From Bacteroidaceae bacterium (GTDB lineage: Bacteria > Bacteroidota > Bacteroidia > Bacteroidales > Bacteroidaceae), in contig JAGBBX010000047.1 of the NCBI GenBank assembly GCA_017938245.1, positions 1 through 63,358 of the forward strand: 63,358 nucleotides of DNA, written 5' to 3'. Positions within the stretch are counted from its first letter, which is position 1. The number at the start of each line of letters is the position of its first letter. Shown here in pieces: positions 43,536-54,200 of the stretch. The notes under the pieces are model-generated. The model searched no databases. It was given only the letters and a program-made list of their open reading frames with translations, and had not been told where the DNA came from. The position numbers and the translations under genes are program-made.

Positions 43536-43560
43536 GTTCCAACTATATGTAATTTTAAAA

Positions 43561-44562
43561 TTACTGAGCCAACTTGTTCTCTGAACCAAGTACGTTCACA
43601 ATCTTGTGGATGTACTGCTTCTTCATATTGTCGCGAGCGGGACCAAGATACTTTCTGGGGTCGAACTCAGCGGGGTTAGTTGCGAATACCTCGCGGATAG
43701 CAGCTGTCATAGCAAGACGGCTGTCGCTGTCGATGTTGATCTTGCAAACTGCAAGAGCAGCAGCCTTGCGAAGCTCCTCCTCGGGAATACCGATAGCATC
43801 CTTCAATGCACCACCATACTTGTTGATGGTAGCAACCTCCTCCTGGGGAACAGAAGAAGAACCGTGAAGAACGATGGGGAATCCGGGGAGCTGCTCCATA
43901 CAACCCTCGAGTACGTCGAATGCCAAGGGAGGAGGAACAAGGATACCGTTCTCGTTACGTGTACACTGCTCGGGCTTGAACTTGTTAGCACCGTGTGATG
44001 TACCAATTGAGATAGCCAAGCTGTCGCAACCGGTCTTTGTCACGAAGTCAACAACCTCCTCGGGGCGTGTATATGTGTGGTGCTCGGCAACAACATCGTC
44101 CTCAACACCTGCAAGGATACCAAGCTCGCCCTCTACAGTAACATCGTACTGGTGAGCATACTCAACAACCTTCTTTGTAAGAGCCACGTTCTCCTCATAG
44201 GGGAGGTGTGAACCGTCGATCATCACCGATGAGAAACCCATATCGATGCAAGACTTGCAAAGCTCGAATGAGTTACCGTGGTCGAGGTGAAGAACGATTT
44301 CGGGGTTAGCGCAACCAAGCTCCTTAGCATACTCAACAGCACCCTCAGCCATATAACGGAGAAGAGTCTGGTTGGCATACTTACGAGCACCGCTTGACAC
44401 CTGAAGAATAACGGGAGACTTTGTCTCAACAGCAGCCATAATAATAGCCTGAAGCTGCTCCATGTTGTTGAAGTTGAACGCGGGGATAGCATAACCACCC
44501 TTCATTGCTCTTGCGAACATATCACGTGTGTTCACAAGACCTAATTGTTTGTAATTTACCAT
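43561..44562 (-). CDS. fba: Class II fructose-bisphosphate aldolase
   Basis: A 333-residue zinc-dependent aldolase of glycolysis and gluconeogenesis. Motifs are YAIPAFNFNNMEQLQAI near the N-terminus, VLHLDHGNSFELCKSCI with the zinc His and catalytic Asp, GFSSVMIDGSHLPYEENV, VEGELGILAGVEDD, and the late zinc His in PIVLHGSSSVPQE. The ATG at 44562 gives the normal start MVNYKQLGLVNTRDMF; upstream in-frame sequence back to 44745 is A+T-rich, contains a -7-like TATCTTCG (44619-44612) and looks non-coding. It is a single gene ending at a strong terminator. Confidence 0.96.
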   Translation of the reverse strand: MVNYKQLGLVNTRDMFARAMKGGYAIPAFNFNNMEQLQAIIMAAVETKSPVILQVSSGARKYANQTLLRYMAEGAVEYAKELGCANPEIVLHLDHGNSFELCKSCIDMGFSSVMIDGSHLPYEENVALTKKVVEYAHQYDVTVEGELGILAGVEDDVVAEHHTYTRPEEVVDFVTKTGCDSLAISIGTSHGANKFKPEQCTRNENGILVPPPLAFDVLEGCMEQLPGFPIVLHGSSSVPQEEVATINKYGGALKDAIGIPEEELRKAAALAVCKINIDSDSRLAMTAAIREVFATNPAEFDPRKYLGPARDNMKKQYIHKIVNVLGSENKLAQ

Positions 44563-44727
44563 AATATATACTTTTAAAGTAAAAAAATAATTTAGTACAT
44601 TCAATTTTGTGCGAAGATAGTAAATAATTTCGGTACTTATTAACATTAAAGGCGAAAAATATCTTACTAAATATAATAAAAAGCAAATATAGAAAACTTT
44701 TCCAATAGAATTTAAACAGTCACTTAA

Positions 44728-44759
44728 TTTGTATTTCTCACTCAAAAGCGCTACATTTG
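44728..44759 (+). promoter_or_regulatory. udk operon promoter
   Basis: TTTG (44728-44731), 20 bases, TACATTTG (44752-44759). The start near 44763 rules out the in-frame codon at 44757 and supports ATG 44781. Confidence 0.75.
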
Positions 44760-44780
44760 CTTAAAATTAGCTTACACTAT

Positions 44781-45392
44781 ATGTATATAATAGGTATTGC
44801 AGGTGGTACGGCCTCGGGAAAGACCACCGTAGTTAAAGAGATTGTAAATTCATTGCCGGCAGGCGAAGTTGTTGTAATTCCTCAAGACTCGTATTACAAG
44901 GACAGTAGCCACGTACCTGTAGAGAAGCGACAATTCATAAACTTCGACCATCCCGATGCGTTCGATTGGGAGCTTATGGTTGAGCAACTTTCTATGTTAC
45001 GCAAAGGAGAGAGCATAGACCAACCCACATATTCCTATATCACCTGCACACGACAACCCGAGACGGTACACATCGAGCCGCGCAAAATCATCATCATAGA
45101 GGGAATTATGGCACTCGTAAGTCCTGAATTGCGCGAGCTTATGGACCTCAAAATCTTTGTCGATGCCGAGGCCGACGACCGCCTCATCCGTCTTATTCGC
45201 CGCGATATTGTAGAGCGTGGACGCACACCCGAGATGGTGTTGTCGCGATACGAGAGAATTGTTAAAGCAATGCACGACGAGTTCATTGAACCTACAAAGA
45301 AATATGCCGATATAATTATTCCGCAAGGTGGCAGCAACGAAAAGGCGATAAAAGCCCTGCAAATGGCAATACAATTCTTCTTGGACAAATAA
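44781..45392 (+). CDS. udk: Uridine kinase
   Basis: A 203-residue nucleoside kinase making UMP and CMP from uridine and cytidine in pyrimidine salvage. The P-loop GIAGGTASGKTTVV lies at the N-terminus, followed by IPQDSYYKDSS (nucleoside site), NFDHPDAFDWELM and EGIMAL. Length and motifs match bacterial Udk. ATG 44781 gives the normal N-terminus (MYIIGIAGG) and lies just after the promoter. It is the first gene of a unit with the lytic transglycosylase (15 bp gap) and the nuclease-helicase. Confidence 0.96.
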   Translation: MYIIGIAGGTASGKTTVVKEIVNSLPAGEVVVIPQDSYYKDSSHVPVEKRQFINFDHPDAFDWELMVEQLSMLRKGESIDQPTYSYITCTRQPETVHIEPRKIIIIEGIMALVSPELRELMDLKIFVDAEADDRLIRLIRRDIVERGRTPEMVLSRYERIVKAMHDEFIEPTKKYADIIIPQGGSNEKAIKALQMAIQFFLDK

Positions 45393-45407
45393 GAAGCTGC
45401 ATAAGAT

Positions 45408-46145
45408 ATGTTCAAGGGGAGCGGTTACTCAATATCTATACTGTTACTATTCATTATCGTAGCGCTAAGCGGCGATAAGGTATTTCTTGCCCCGGAGCCT
45501 CCTCCTGCTCCCGAGATAAAGCGCCAAATATCGCCATACGTAGAGCTATCGCACTACGACCACCATTTTCGCGAAGCAAGCGACAGTCTTTTCAATTGGG
45601 ACTGGAAATTGCTTGCCGCAATAGCCTTTACCGAGTCCCGTTTCGACAGCACCGCACAATCCGAGGCCGGAGCTTGCGGAGTTATGCAGGTTATGCCTCG
45701 CACACTAAGAGGAATTGGAGTCCCCGACTCACTTTTTATGAATCCCCGCCGAAACATTTTGGCAGCAACTACTCTGCTAAAAGAGCTAAATCACATATTC
45801 CGCCGTATAAAAACGCCCGATGAGCGACTATCGTTCATCCTTGCATCCTATAATGCAGGCGTAGGACACATAAACGACGCAATGCGCCTTGCAAACAAAT
45901 ATGGACGCAACCGTTACAAATGGGAGAACAGCGTCGACACCTTCCTTATTCTTAAAGGCGAACCCGAATACTACAATGATAGTCTCTGTCGCAACGGGGA
46001 GTTCAAAGATTGGAAACAGACTTTACAGTTTGTAAAGAAGGTAAAGCGCACGTGGAACAGATACCGCAAGATGCAAGAGATATATAGCGACTCGATATAC
46101 CGAGTAGTCAAGAGTGACAGTACCGCCGAAATTATGCGAATATGA
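45408..46145 (+). CDS. Membrane-anchored lytic transglycosylase (SLT domain)
   Basis: A 245-residue murein-cleaving enzyme of the MltF/Slt type without the ABC-substrate-binding domain of MltF. An N-terminal hydrophobic anchor (about residues 7-25) is followed by a short linker and the SLT domain: catalytic Glu in AIAFTESRFDSTAQSEAGACGVMQVMP, then FILASYNAGVGHINDA and the YKWENSVDTFL region. It produces 1,6-anhydromuropeptides. Its stop overlaps the start of the nuclease-helicase gene (ATGA), so translation is coupled, an unusual partner pairing. Confidence 0.9.
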   Translation: MFKGSGYSISILLLFIIVALSGDKVFLAPEPPPAPEIKRQISPYVELSHYDHHFREASDSLFNWDWKLLAAIAFTESRFDSTAQSEAGACGVMQVMPRTLRGIGVPDSLFMNPRRNILAATTLLKELNHIFRRIKTPDERLSFILASYNAGVGHINDAMRLANKYGRNRYKWENSVDTFLILKGEPEYYNDSLCRNGEFKDWKQTLQFVKKVKRTWNRYRKMQEIYSDSIYRVVKSDSTAEIMRI

Positions 46146-49102
46146 TTAACAACAGCTTGCGAACACAAATAATAGTAGAGAGTTGGAACAGCAACCACAT
46201 CATAGGTACCGATTGTAACGATAAAAAAATCACTTCCACCTACCCATCATCCTCTTGCTACGACACGCTGCCGTTGCTCCTTTACAAAGGTTGCCGCATA
46301 AATCTGCTATCGTGTACCCGGGATAGTGATGGATTGTTGCACCCCCGCGACATTATATACGAACCCGACTGTCTGATAGATATTTCGGCTCTTGCACGTT
46401 GCGTGCAGCCATACGGAAGCCCCGCAATAGGATACATACTTAATCTTTTAGAGAGCAGCGAAGATACCTCGGCGCGACTGCTGGGAGAGGCTGCCAATAT
46501 CTTTCTCGACGACTGCGTAAACGAGCGTCCCTGCTCTCCCGCCACCTATCGCCGCTCTATGGAGAGTTTCTTTCGCGAATACCCCCTGCAACTATCGGTT
46601 TGTAGCGGAATTGACAAAAAATTTTTTGACGACGCCTGTGCTCAATTCAACTATATACAGCAAAAGATGGGTACACAAGGAATCAGTTCCACCGGCGCAT
46701 ACAGCCAAGAGAGCGTACAGCTTGAGCCATCATTCTTTTGCGAGGCACTTGGTTTGCAAGGTCGTATCGACCTTTTGCAAGGTAACGGCAGTATGCTCAT
46801 AGAGCTAAAATCGGGCAAAGCCGACGAATTCCACAACTGTGCCAAAGAGGAGCACTGCCTACAGATGTCGCTATACAAAGAGATGCTATGCTACTCGTTG
46901 CAGACACCACGCAACAGCATACGTCCACTACTCTTCTACTCGCGCTACCCCCGTTTTTTCAACAACGAGGCAACCGAGCGACAGATAAGCGAAGCACTGA
47001 TGCTGCGCAACCGTATAGTAAAATTACTGCAAAAGATGTGCAAAGATGGACTGCTCGACACACTTCTGCACCTCTCACCCGATGCTCTTAACACACGCAA
47101 CAATTCAGGCAAACTATGGACAAACTATCTGCGCCCACGAATAGAAAAAATCCTGAGCCCGATTAAAGAGGCCGACACCCTTCTGCTCGAATACATTTTC
47201 GGGAACATTGCCTTTATAGCACGCGAAATGATGATTGCAAAAGTTGGCAACAGCAATGCTGCAATGCAAAATAAAAGACTGCAAAGCGGACGTAGTTTTG
47301 CCGACGTGTGGAACCTTTCTTTAGAGGAAAAGATAGAGAACGGAAATATTCTTATAGACCTTGAGATAAAAGCCGTAGAGAGCGACGAGGGAAACGAAGG
47401 AATAACTGACATTACATTCAGCGTAACAGACAACAGCGAATACACACTCCCCAATTTCCGCGCCGGCGACACAGTCTTTTTCTACCGCCGCGATAATAGT
47501 TGCGACACAGCCGTAAACCAACAGGTTACACGCGGAACACTCACAGCCATTAGCCCCACCGAAGTGACGCTGCATCTAAGACACAAACAGCGTAACCGCA
47601 CACTCTACTCCCAAGAGTCGCGCTATGCCATAGAGCACGACCACCTCGACAGCACCTTCCGCTCTTCTCTGCGCGACCTCTACAGTCTCTTCGACGCCCC
47701 CAAAGAGCGCATCGACCTGCTGCTGGCACAACGGCAGCCACGTTTCGACAAAAGCAGAACACTCGCACGCAGTTACGGCAGCGAATATATCGATAACATT
47801 GTATTAAAAGCCAAGCAAGCCGATGACCTTTTTATGCTCGTAGGCCCTCCCGGAACAGGAAAGACCTCACAGGCACTAAGCAGTATGGTGCGCGAGTTCT
47901 GCAGCGAAGAGGGATGCAATATTTTGCTTGCATCGTACACCAACCGAGCCGTCGACGAGATATGCCAGACGCTGGAGCGACTGCCCGAACAACCGCAATA
48001 CGTGCGCATAGGCAGCGAGCAGAGCTGTCTGCCGCAATATCGTCACCGTCTGTTAAAGAACAGAATAGCCGATTGCAAAAACCGCGATGCCATACGCTCG
48101 GCAATGCAGGAGACAACAATTTTCGTTGGCACTATAGCCTCACTCACCGCTCGCAAAGAGCTTTTTAAATTAAAGAAATTCCACGTAGCAATAATAGACG
48201 AAGCAACACAGATTTTAGAGTCACAGTTGGCCGGGCTGCTTGCCGCAGTATCGCCCGACAGCACATCGGCAATAGAGAAATTTATCCTTATAGGCGACCC
48301 CAAGCAGTTACCTGCCGTTGTTGTGCAAAGCCCACAAGAGAGCATAGTAAAAAACAGTTCTCTGCAAGCAATAGGAATAAAAGACTATGGAACATCGCTC
48401 TTCGAGCGACTATTCGGTTTTTATCACGACAAAGAGATAGACGGCCTCACCGGCACACTGAATCTACAAGGACGTATGCACCCTATTGTTTCCCAATTTG
48501 CCAACCACCATTTCTACAGAGACAAACTACAGCCCATCCCTTTGCCACACCAAGTAGAAGAGCAAACATTCGACACCTACGACAAAGACAATACAATAGA
48601 GACAATTATTGCCACCCGACGCACCGCCTTTATAGCCACCGAGCATCCCAATTCCGAAAACAGCTACAAGGTTAACCGCCCCGAAGCCGAGGCAATTGCA
48701 CTTTTCATAAAGTACTATCATAAATTGCACGGCGACAATGGACTCGACTGCGACCCTGCGCAAGAGATAGGTATTATAGTCCCCTTCCGCAACCAGATTG
48801 CAATGGTGGCACACGCCATTGCCACACTCGATATTCCCGGCAGCGACAAGATTGTAATTGACACCGTGGAACGCTTTCAGGGTTCACAAAGAGAGATGAT
48901 ACTTTTCGGCACCACAATATCCGACACACAGAGAATTGAGACAATATCGAGTCCCATAGTAGATGCCGAAGGAGTGCTCATCGACCGCAAACTTAACGTA
49001 GCACTCACACGTGCTCGCCGCAGAATGTATGTATTCGGCAACCGCGAAGCACTAACGGCCTCTCCACTCTACAAGGCGCTGATGGATGCGCTTGAGGAAT
49101 GA
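46142..49102 (+). CDS. Dna2-like nuclease-helicase (RecB/Cas4-type nuclease + SF1 helicase)
   Basis: A 986-residue fusion. Residues about 100-260 form a PD-(D/E)XK nuclease of the RecB/Cas4 kind: Asp210 in GRID, Glu221 and Lys223 in IELKSGK, then Gln241 and Tyr245 in the QMSLY motif. The C-terminal half (about 540-980) is an SF1B helicase like Dna2/Upf1: Walker A GPPGTGKTSQ near 568, IIDEATQ near 685, GDPKQLPAVV, and VERFQGSQREMI and NVALTRARRR near the end. No CxxC-type iron-sulfur cluster like that of eukaryotic Dna2 is obvious. It probably processes DNA ends or flaps. Coupled by ATGA overlap to the lytic transglycosylase; an integrase remnant lies directly behind its stop. Confidence 0.85.
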   Translation: MINNSLRTQIIVESWNSNHIIGTDCNDKKITSTYPSSSCYDTLPLLLYKGCRINLLSCTRDSDGLLHPRDIIYEPDCLIDISALARCVQPYGSPAIGYILNLLESSEDTSARLLGEAANIFLDDCVNERPCSPATYRRSMESFFREYPLQLSVCSGIDKKFFDDACAQFNYIQQKMGTQGISSTGAYSQESVQLEPSFFCEALGLQGRIDLLQGNGSMLIELKSGKADEFHNCAKEEHCLQMSLYKEMLCYSLQTPRNSIRPLLFYSRYPRFFNNEATERQISEALMLRNRIVKLLQKMCKDGLLDTLLHLSPDALNTRNNSGKLWTNYLRPRIEKILSPIKEADTLLLEYIFGNIAFIAREMMIAKVGNSNAAMQNKRLQSGRSFADVWNLSLEEKIENGNILIDLEIKAVESDEGNEGITDITFSVTDNSEYTLPNFRAGDTVFFYRRDNSCDTAVNQQVTRGTLTAISPTEVTLHLRHKQRNRTLYSQESRYAIEHDHLDSTFRSSLRDLYSLFDAPKERIDLLLAQRQPRFDKSRTLARSYGSEYIDNIVLKAKQADDLFMLVGPPGTGKTSQALSSMVREFCSEEGCNILLASYTNRAVDEICQTLERLPEQPQYVRIGSEQSCLPQYRHRLLKNRIADCKNRDAIRSAMQETTIFVGTIASLTARKELFKLKKFHVAIIDEATQILESQLAGLLAAVSPDSTSAIEKFILIGDPKQLPAVVVQSPQESIVKNSSLQAIGIKDYGTSLFERLFGFYHDKEIDGLTGTLNLQGRMHPIVSQFANHHFYRDKLQPIPLPHQVEEQTFDTYDKDNTIETIIATRRTAFIATEHPNSENSYKVNRPEAEAIALFIKYYHKLHGDNGLDCDPAQEIGIIVPFRNQIAMVAHAIATLDIPGSDKIVIDTVERFQGSQREMILFGTTISDTQRIETISSPIVDAEGVLIDRKLNVALTRARRRMYVFGNREALTASPLYKALMDALEE

Positions 49103-49271
49103 AGATATTAGTGATGATTATTGAGTTTTCTTCCTCGTTCCACTTGTGCATAAAAAGTCGGTAATCCGTCTTTAGCTGACGGATTACACGATTCTGAATG
49201 ATTTGATAATAGATTGTTCCCTCCTTGTGTGCTGTTGTCGAGGGTCGGAACTTTACCTTGATACTTGACAT
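49103..49271 (-). pseudogene. Truncated tyrosine integrase, N-terminal arm-binding domain only
   Basis: The minus-strand frame from ATG 49271 begins MSSIKVKFRPSTTAHKEGTI and continues YYQIIQNRVIRQLKTDYRLF, which is the N-terminal arm-DNA-binding domain of Bacteroidetes mobile-element integrases. After about 55 residues it runs into the 3' end of the nuclease-helicase gene, where the frame is only the antisense of that gene. The core-binding and catalytic domains are missing, so it cannot be a working recombinase. It follows the portal-like gene by 53 bp in the same direction. Confidence 0.75.
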
Positions 49272-49324
49272 AGGCTTATGGATTTATTTGGGTTATCCTT
49301 TGGTTTGCCTGGCAAGGGCTGTCA

Positions 49325-51253
49325 CTATTGCACTGCGTTGTTTGGCGCTTCTTCGGCAAGTTGTTCCAAGAGTTCCGTTGGTATACCCTGCATAGGTTGG
49401 TTATTGGCAACCTGTTCTTCATTACGTTTTATTGCTTCGAGTATCTTCTTGGCAAACGGATAACTGCTGTTTTCGAGCATAGTCTTTACATCAAGAGCTT
49501 GTGCCTGGAAGAGCTGCATTAAGAAATCATTTGCCAGCATCTGATAGGCGGGTGTGTTATACCCCTCGCTGAGTGTAAGGTCGAACTCGCTGTTACGTAC
49601 CTTCTGCGGCGAGTACCAACGCGACTCCTCGGCATATTCACTGCCGGCAATATCGAGGTAGCGTTCATCGGTGTAATACTGCTGTATCATCTTCAAGAGT
49701 TTTGTATCGCGACGACGGCGGAATGCACGGAAACTATCGAAAAGTCCACGTAAATTCAATGAAGAGTTTTGCACCTGTTGCGCATAAAGGCTTGCCGGGG
49801 TGCCGGCCTTAGGCGCTTGTCCTTGCATAGCCGAGTTTACTCCGGAAATTTCGTTTATAAGACGCAGTTGCAGATTCAACAGTTCAAAATCTCCTGCCAC
49901 AGCTGCACCGCTGTTATACTGTCGCACTACTCCATCGATACTCTGTCCGGGTTTCAGACGCACAAACAGCACTCCATTATATCGCACATACTCATCGATA
50001 ACCTCTTCGCGCGACATACTCTCGAAAGCCTCATCATCGACAACAAGAACTCCTTTTGACGATGTTCCACGAATAAAATCGATGAGAGTAGCGGTGCGGT
50101 TTATTGCTCTTTGCTGGTCGATGAACTGCTCGACAAAATTGCCCAATCGTCCCTGCACCATCGGATAGAGATGAAGTACATAGTTGTGCTCGCTGTGCCA
50201 ATAGGGGCTGCGTCCCTCTTGCAGGACATCGCCCATAGGCGACATATAACGATAATACCAATAGCGTTCGATGGCAAACTCGTACTCTACTCCAAGAAAA
50301 TCCTCCTCGGCAACTCCACTTTGCAGTGCCTGCTCGCGACGGCGGCGATTGGTCTCTTCGAGCAGCAGGCGACTGTCATCGTTATATGGCAGATAGCCCC
50401 ACGTTCCGTGCAGTGTATCGTTCCAACGATAGCTGTCGCGCGACTCCAATTTCCATCCGAGGATTACGCGGCACAGGTCGCTTCGCGATGGAGAATAGAA
50501 TGTCAATGTCTGTGTCTCGTCGCCCTGCATAGCACGGCTGTCGATATAGCGGTTCTCGGCCTCGCCATAAATCTCCATTATTCGCTTTTTTTTCTCAGGT
50601 GTATCACCAAAATGGGCAAGAACGTCGTCTAACGACATATCGAATAGCTCTCCAATGCAGGTTATATCCCACATACGCACATCCTCGAGATTGGTATTGA
50701 AGAAAAGGCGCGAAGGATTGACACCATAAACCCAGACATCGCGTTTATCTTTCGATGAATTCTCGCCATACTCGATACGTTGTGCAGTCATTCCGCCATT
50801 GAGCAACATACGCATAGAGTCGGAATCGAGTTCTTCGAGTTCATTTATGTCGTGTACATATTCCACTGCGATGGACATCATCTCACCAAGCATCGACTCA
50901 TTACTGTCTCGTGCCACACAGATGGGACGCATAAGATTCTGTCGCAGCTGACCGTCAATATTACTAAGTATAGGTGCAATCATATTGTTCTTTAGCGGCA
51001 CCTTTCCATTTTTCTTTATAAGGTCTCCCTCGGTTATATAAGCCGACGAATCGGGGTCGCGAACATAGTCGCCCCATTGGTCACCGTAGCTATACATAAG
51101 GCTCCGTCGCAGCTTGCGACGGGCCTCTTCGAGGGAGTTCCAACAAGCTGCACACTCGTCGAGAAAATCGACTGCCGAGCCTGTCCGAGCATTCTCGCAT
51201 CTCTTTTCCTGAGCGGGCGAGGGTTTCACTCTACGATTAAGGAACTTGTTCAT
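49325..51253 (-). CDS. Phage portal-like protein
   Basis: A 642-residue protein with the features of podovirus-type portals (P22/crAss-like group). It starts with a basic region and an acidic helical segment, then NNMIAPILSNIDGQLRQNLMRP, a long mixed region with many aromatic residues (YWYYRYMSPMGDVLQ), the wing/stem-like HLYPMVQGRLGNFVEQFIDQQRAINR, and a Gln-rich helical C-terminus (NEEQVANNQPMQG). The frame is uninterrupted. A portal forms the DNA gate of a capsid; here no capsid or terminase gene is found. Last complete gene of a minus-strand set starting at 56732. The assignment rests on pattern and context. Confidence 0.65.
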   Translation of the reverse strand: MNKFLNRRVKPSPAQEKRCENARTGSAVDFLDECAACWNSLEEARRKLRRSLMYSYGDQWGDYVRDPDSSAYITEGDLIKKNGKVPLKNNMIAPILSNIDGQLRQNLMRPICVARDSNESMLGEMMSIAVEYVHDINELEELDSDSMRMLLNGGMTAQRIEYGENSSKDKRDVWVYGVNPSRLFFNTNLEDVRMWDITCIGELFDMSLDDVLAHFGDTPEKKKRIMEIYGEAENRYIDSRAMQGDETQTLTFYSPSRSDLCRVILGWKLESRDSYRWNDTLHGTWGYLPYNDDSRLLLEETNRRRREQALQSGVAEEDFLGVEYEFAIERYWYYRYMSPMGDVLQEGRSPYWHSEHNYVLHLYPMVQGRLGNFVEQFIDQQRAINRTATLIDFIRGTSSKGVLVVDDEAFESMSREEVIDEYVRYNGVLFVRLKPGQSIDGVVRQYNSGAAVAGDFELLNLQLRLINEISGVNSAMQGQAPKAGTPASLYAQQVQNSSLNLRGLFDSFRAFRRRRDTKLLKMIQQYYTDERYLDIAGSEYAEESRWYSPQKVRNSEFDLTLSEGYNTPAYQMLANDFLMQLFQAQALDVKTMLENSSYPFAKKILEAIKRNEEQVANNQPMQGIPTELLEQLAEEAPNNAVQ

Positions 51254-51292
51254 ACTTAAATAGTTTTTCTTAGTTTTAGGATTAGAAACTGT

Positions 51293-54200
51293 TTATTTTT
51301 GCTGAGCCTCTTCTATCTTTCTTGATAGTTCTCGTAGTCTCTCTTCAACTTCGTTCAATGGTTTCGTTTCATCTTTAGCGGCAGCCTCACTCGTTTGCTC
51401 TTTCTTTTGGTGTTTAGTTTTTTGGTTATCGTATCTGCTTCTTAAATAATCGTATCTCGAACCAACACCATATTCATTATTAATATCTGCTGCAATCTCT
51501 TCTATACTGCGTCCGCTGTGGTATTCATATTCGGGGAGTGTATAAGAAGGAACTTCGGATACAAATCCTCTCTCTCTTTCGACCTCGCGAAGAGTCTTGG
51601 CACCATTCTCGCGAGGAGGATTTTGCAGGACCTCTTTTATAAGGTCTATAGGGCCGCCAAGGAACTTTTTTAGTTCACGAGTACTTCCTGCATAGTTGCG
51701 CAACGATTCACCACTATCGTCGTACCATCTTAGTTTAACATTTTTATTGATAAAGTCCTCTAGTTCGGGATAGAGTTTTAGGAAATCCTCGACATCTACA
51801 CCATACTTCATTTTAAAATCCTCTTTAATTAGTTCGGCAATTCTGGGATTTGAACCTAATTGCGGATTCCCCGATTTATCATAATTCTGGAGAGCTTTAT
51901 TGTAGGCCATCACTGCATTAAGTATAGTTTTATGTTTACCAATGGAATTAACCACTCCACTTTCAATACTATGAATAACGTGCTGCATTGTATAATAGAG
52001 TTCATCCTTAAACAAAGGGTCGGCGAAACCTTTCTTGTCTACAAGAAGACGTTTATTCTGAATGTCATAAACAGCGTAACGACCATTTAACTTACAAAAT
52101 GTTACAGGCATATCGGCTATTTCGGGGTAGGATTTAAACAAAAGCCAGTCGTACAGAATGTCGTTAACTTTAGCCGAGGCATCATAGTCTGTGGCTGTCT
52201 GACGAGAGTGTTCAAGAAAATTCTCGTCCTCTTTGGTACGCTCGCCCGCCGGTTTGTTTTTTAACTCATTATAGTAATATGCCAGCCGTGGATTTTTCAG
52301 ACGAAGAGTGCGGTAGACATAATCGTAGACTTTTATTCTGTCTATGACATCTACTGCATTCATAAACCATTTACCCGATTCATCCTGGGTTCGCCATCCG
52401 AAATCTTTAGCGACATTATCCATACTCCAATATTCTTTCTTTTTTATGGCATCATAATACCTATTCAAATTATAATAAGGTAGGTTGCCCATTCGTTTAA
52501 TACCTTTATGACCATAATCGCGGTATCTGAATTGGTCAAGGTCTATATCGCCATACATTCTGCGTTTGAAATCGTGGAACCCAGAATGCAGTCCGTCGAG
52601 ATTAGGGTTATCTTTCATATCTCTGATGTAGCGTCCAAAGGCTACTCCCTCGTTGCCATATCCACCGTCGCGACGTGCCGCAGTCTCGAAAGGACGGAAT
52701 GCCTCACTACGGTAACTATCGTAGGAGCGGCGTTTTGCCATTGCATTGTGGTGACGACGTATGAGGGAGAGAATATCCGATTCATTTAGCTCGCCATTGT
52801 AAATATTATATCGTTGCAGCATCTCGCGCACAAAATCACAGAAGCGTTTGAGGATATTACGCTGTTCGGGAGTATTCTCGACGCGTTCGGTGAGAATGGC
52901 AAGATACTCGTCGGTGCCGGCGTGATGCGAGCGTCCTTTTCGCTCGGCTTGATAATCGATGGCAGCACGAACCTCCTTACTGCCACGTCGATATACCTCC
53001 TCGAGAAAATCATAGTAATAGTACCCGAATAGCTCGGAGAACCCCTTGTGTCCCACAACCTCGTGAAGCACAGTTTTACGCACCTCGGCAATATTCTGGT
53101 TATTAGGCAGATTTATAACAACTCTTCCTGTACCCTCATCATACCATCCACAAGAGCGTACCTTATAGAAATACTCCGGGTCGGATGTCTCAATCTGACT
53201 CTCGTCGGTGATAACTTCGATACTGTTCCCAAATTTATCTCCCATACGCTGTGCTTCTATTGCCATACGGTCGATGTCCTTAGGAGTGTGACGGTGTTTG
53301 TTGGGATTCCACACGTATATTTCGTCCCAATCGGCCGGTTTATATACACCGTCTGAAAAAAGTCCGAACTGCTCGCTGAAAGTTGGTATAGAGCCTTTGT
53401 TCATCTTGGTACCTGTTCTTATTACCATATCGCGATAGTCAAGATTTTCCTGTTCCTTCAGTTGGCTGTTTCCCAATCCTGCGTATGTGTTATTTACATC
53501 TGCTAGTTCGTTGGCACGCTCCTTTGAGACGCCCGAGTGAAGATTTTTCACCTCCTCTTCCATAAGCTTCTCATATTTGTTAAGTGCCATATTTTCATCC
53601 TTAGAACAGTAGTACCAGGGTTTATCTATCGCCCCAAGAAGGCTGCCCTCGTTCAGATTATACTCCTGTTCGAGCGAGCGGCGAATAGAGTGCAGCATCT
53701 GCCCCACCTCGCTGTCGGAATAGTTGGAGCGGTGCAGAATCTCATCGAGCATACCTTGCTCCTCGGCCGAGATATTTTCTTTCTTTGCTTTACGATACAT
53801 AACATCGGAGAGATAGTCGATATCGGTACCGGTTTCTCGTGCATACGCTCCTGCCTGACGCAAAAAGTTCTGTGAGTCGTAACTTTGTAACAATGCTCTC
53901 TCGTGCGATGCGATTCTGTTGCGACGCAAATTCCCAAGAAGACCGAAATAGGTGCTTTTGAGTTCCTCGCGACTACTGCACTTCACGGTCTCAATAGGCT
54001 GTCCTTCGGCATCAAATGTCGATAAAGTAAAACTATCATCCCCTTTTGTATCGACCCGATAGTCTACAGCCTCGGGAGGGGTAGAGGTTAGTTTATTCTC
54101 GACAATATAAAGTAATTTTGAGCGCGTTGATGCCGATAAGCCTGAGGTTGACATTAGCTTTATATAATCCTCTCTTACCTGTTCGGCTGCTTTTCCACTA

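Noticed and set aside
49005-49102. Integrase fragment continuing as a protein into the nuclease-helicase gene
   Set aside because: Left of 49103 the frame is only the antisense of the helicase C-terminus; similarity to integrases stops before it.
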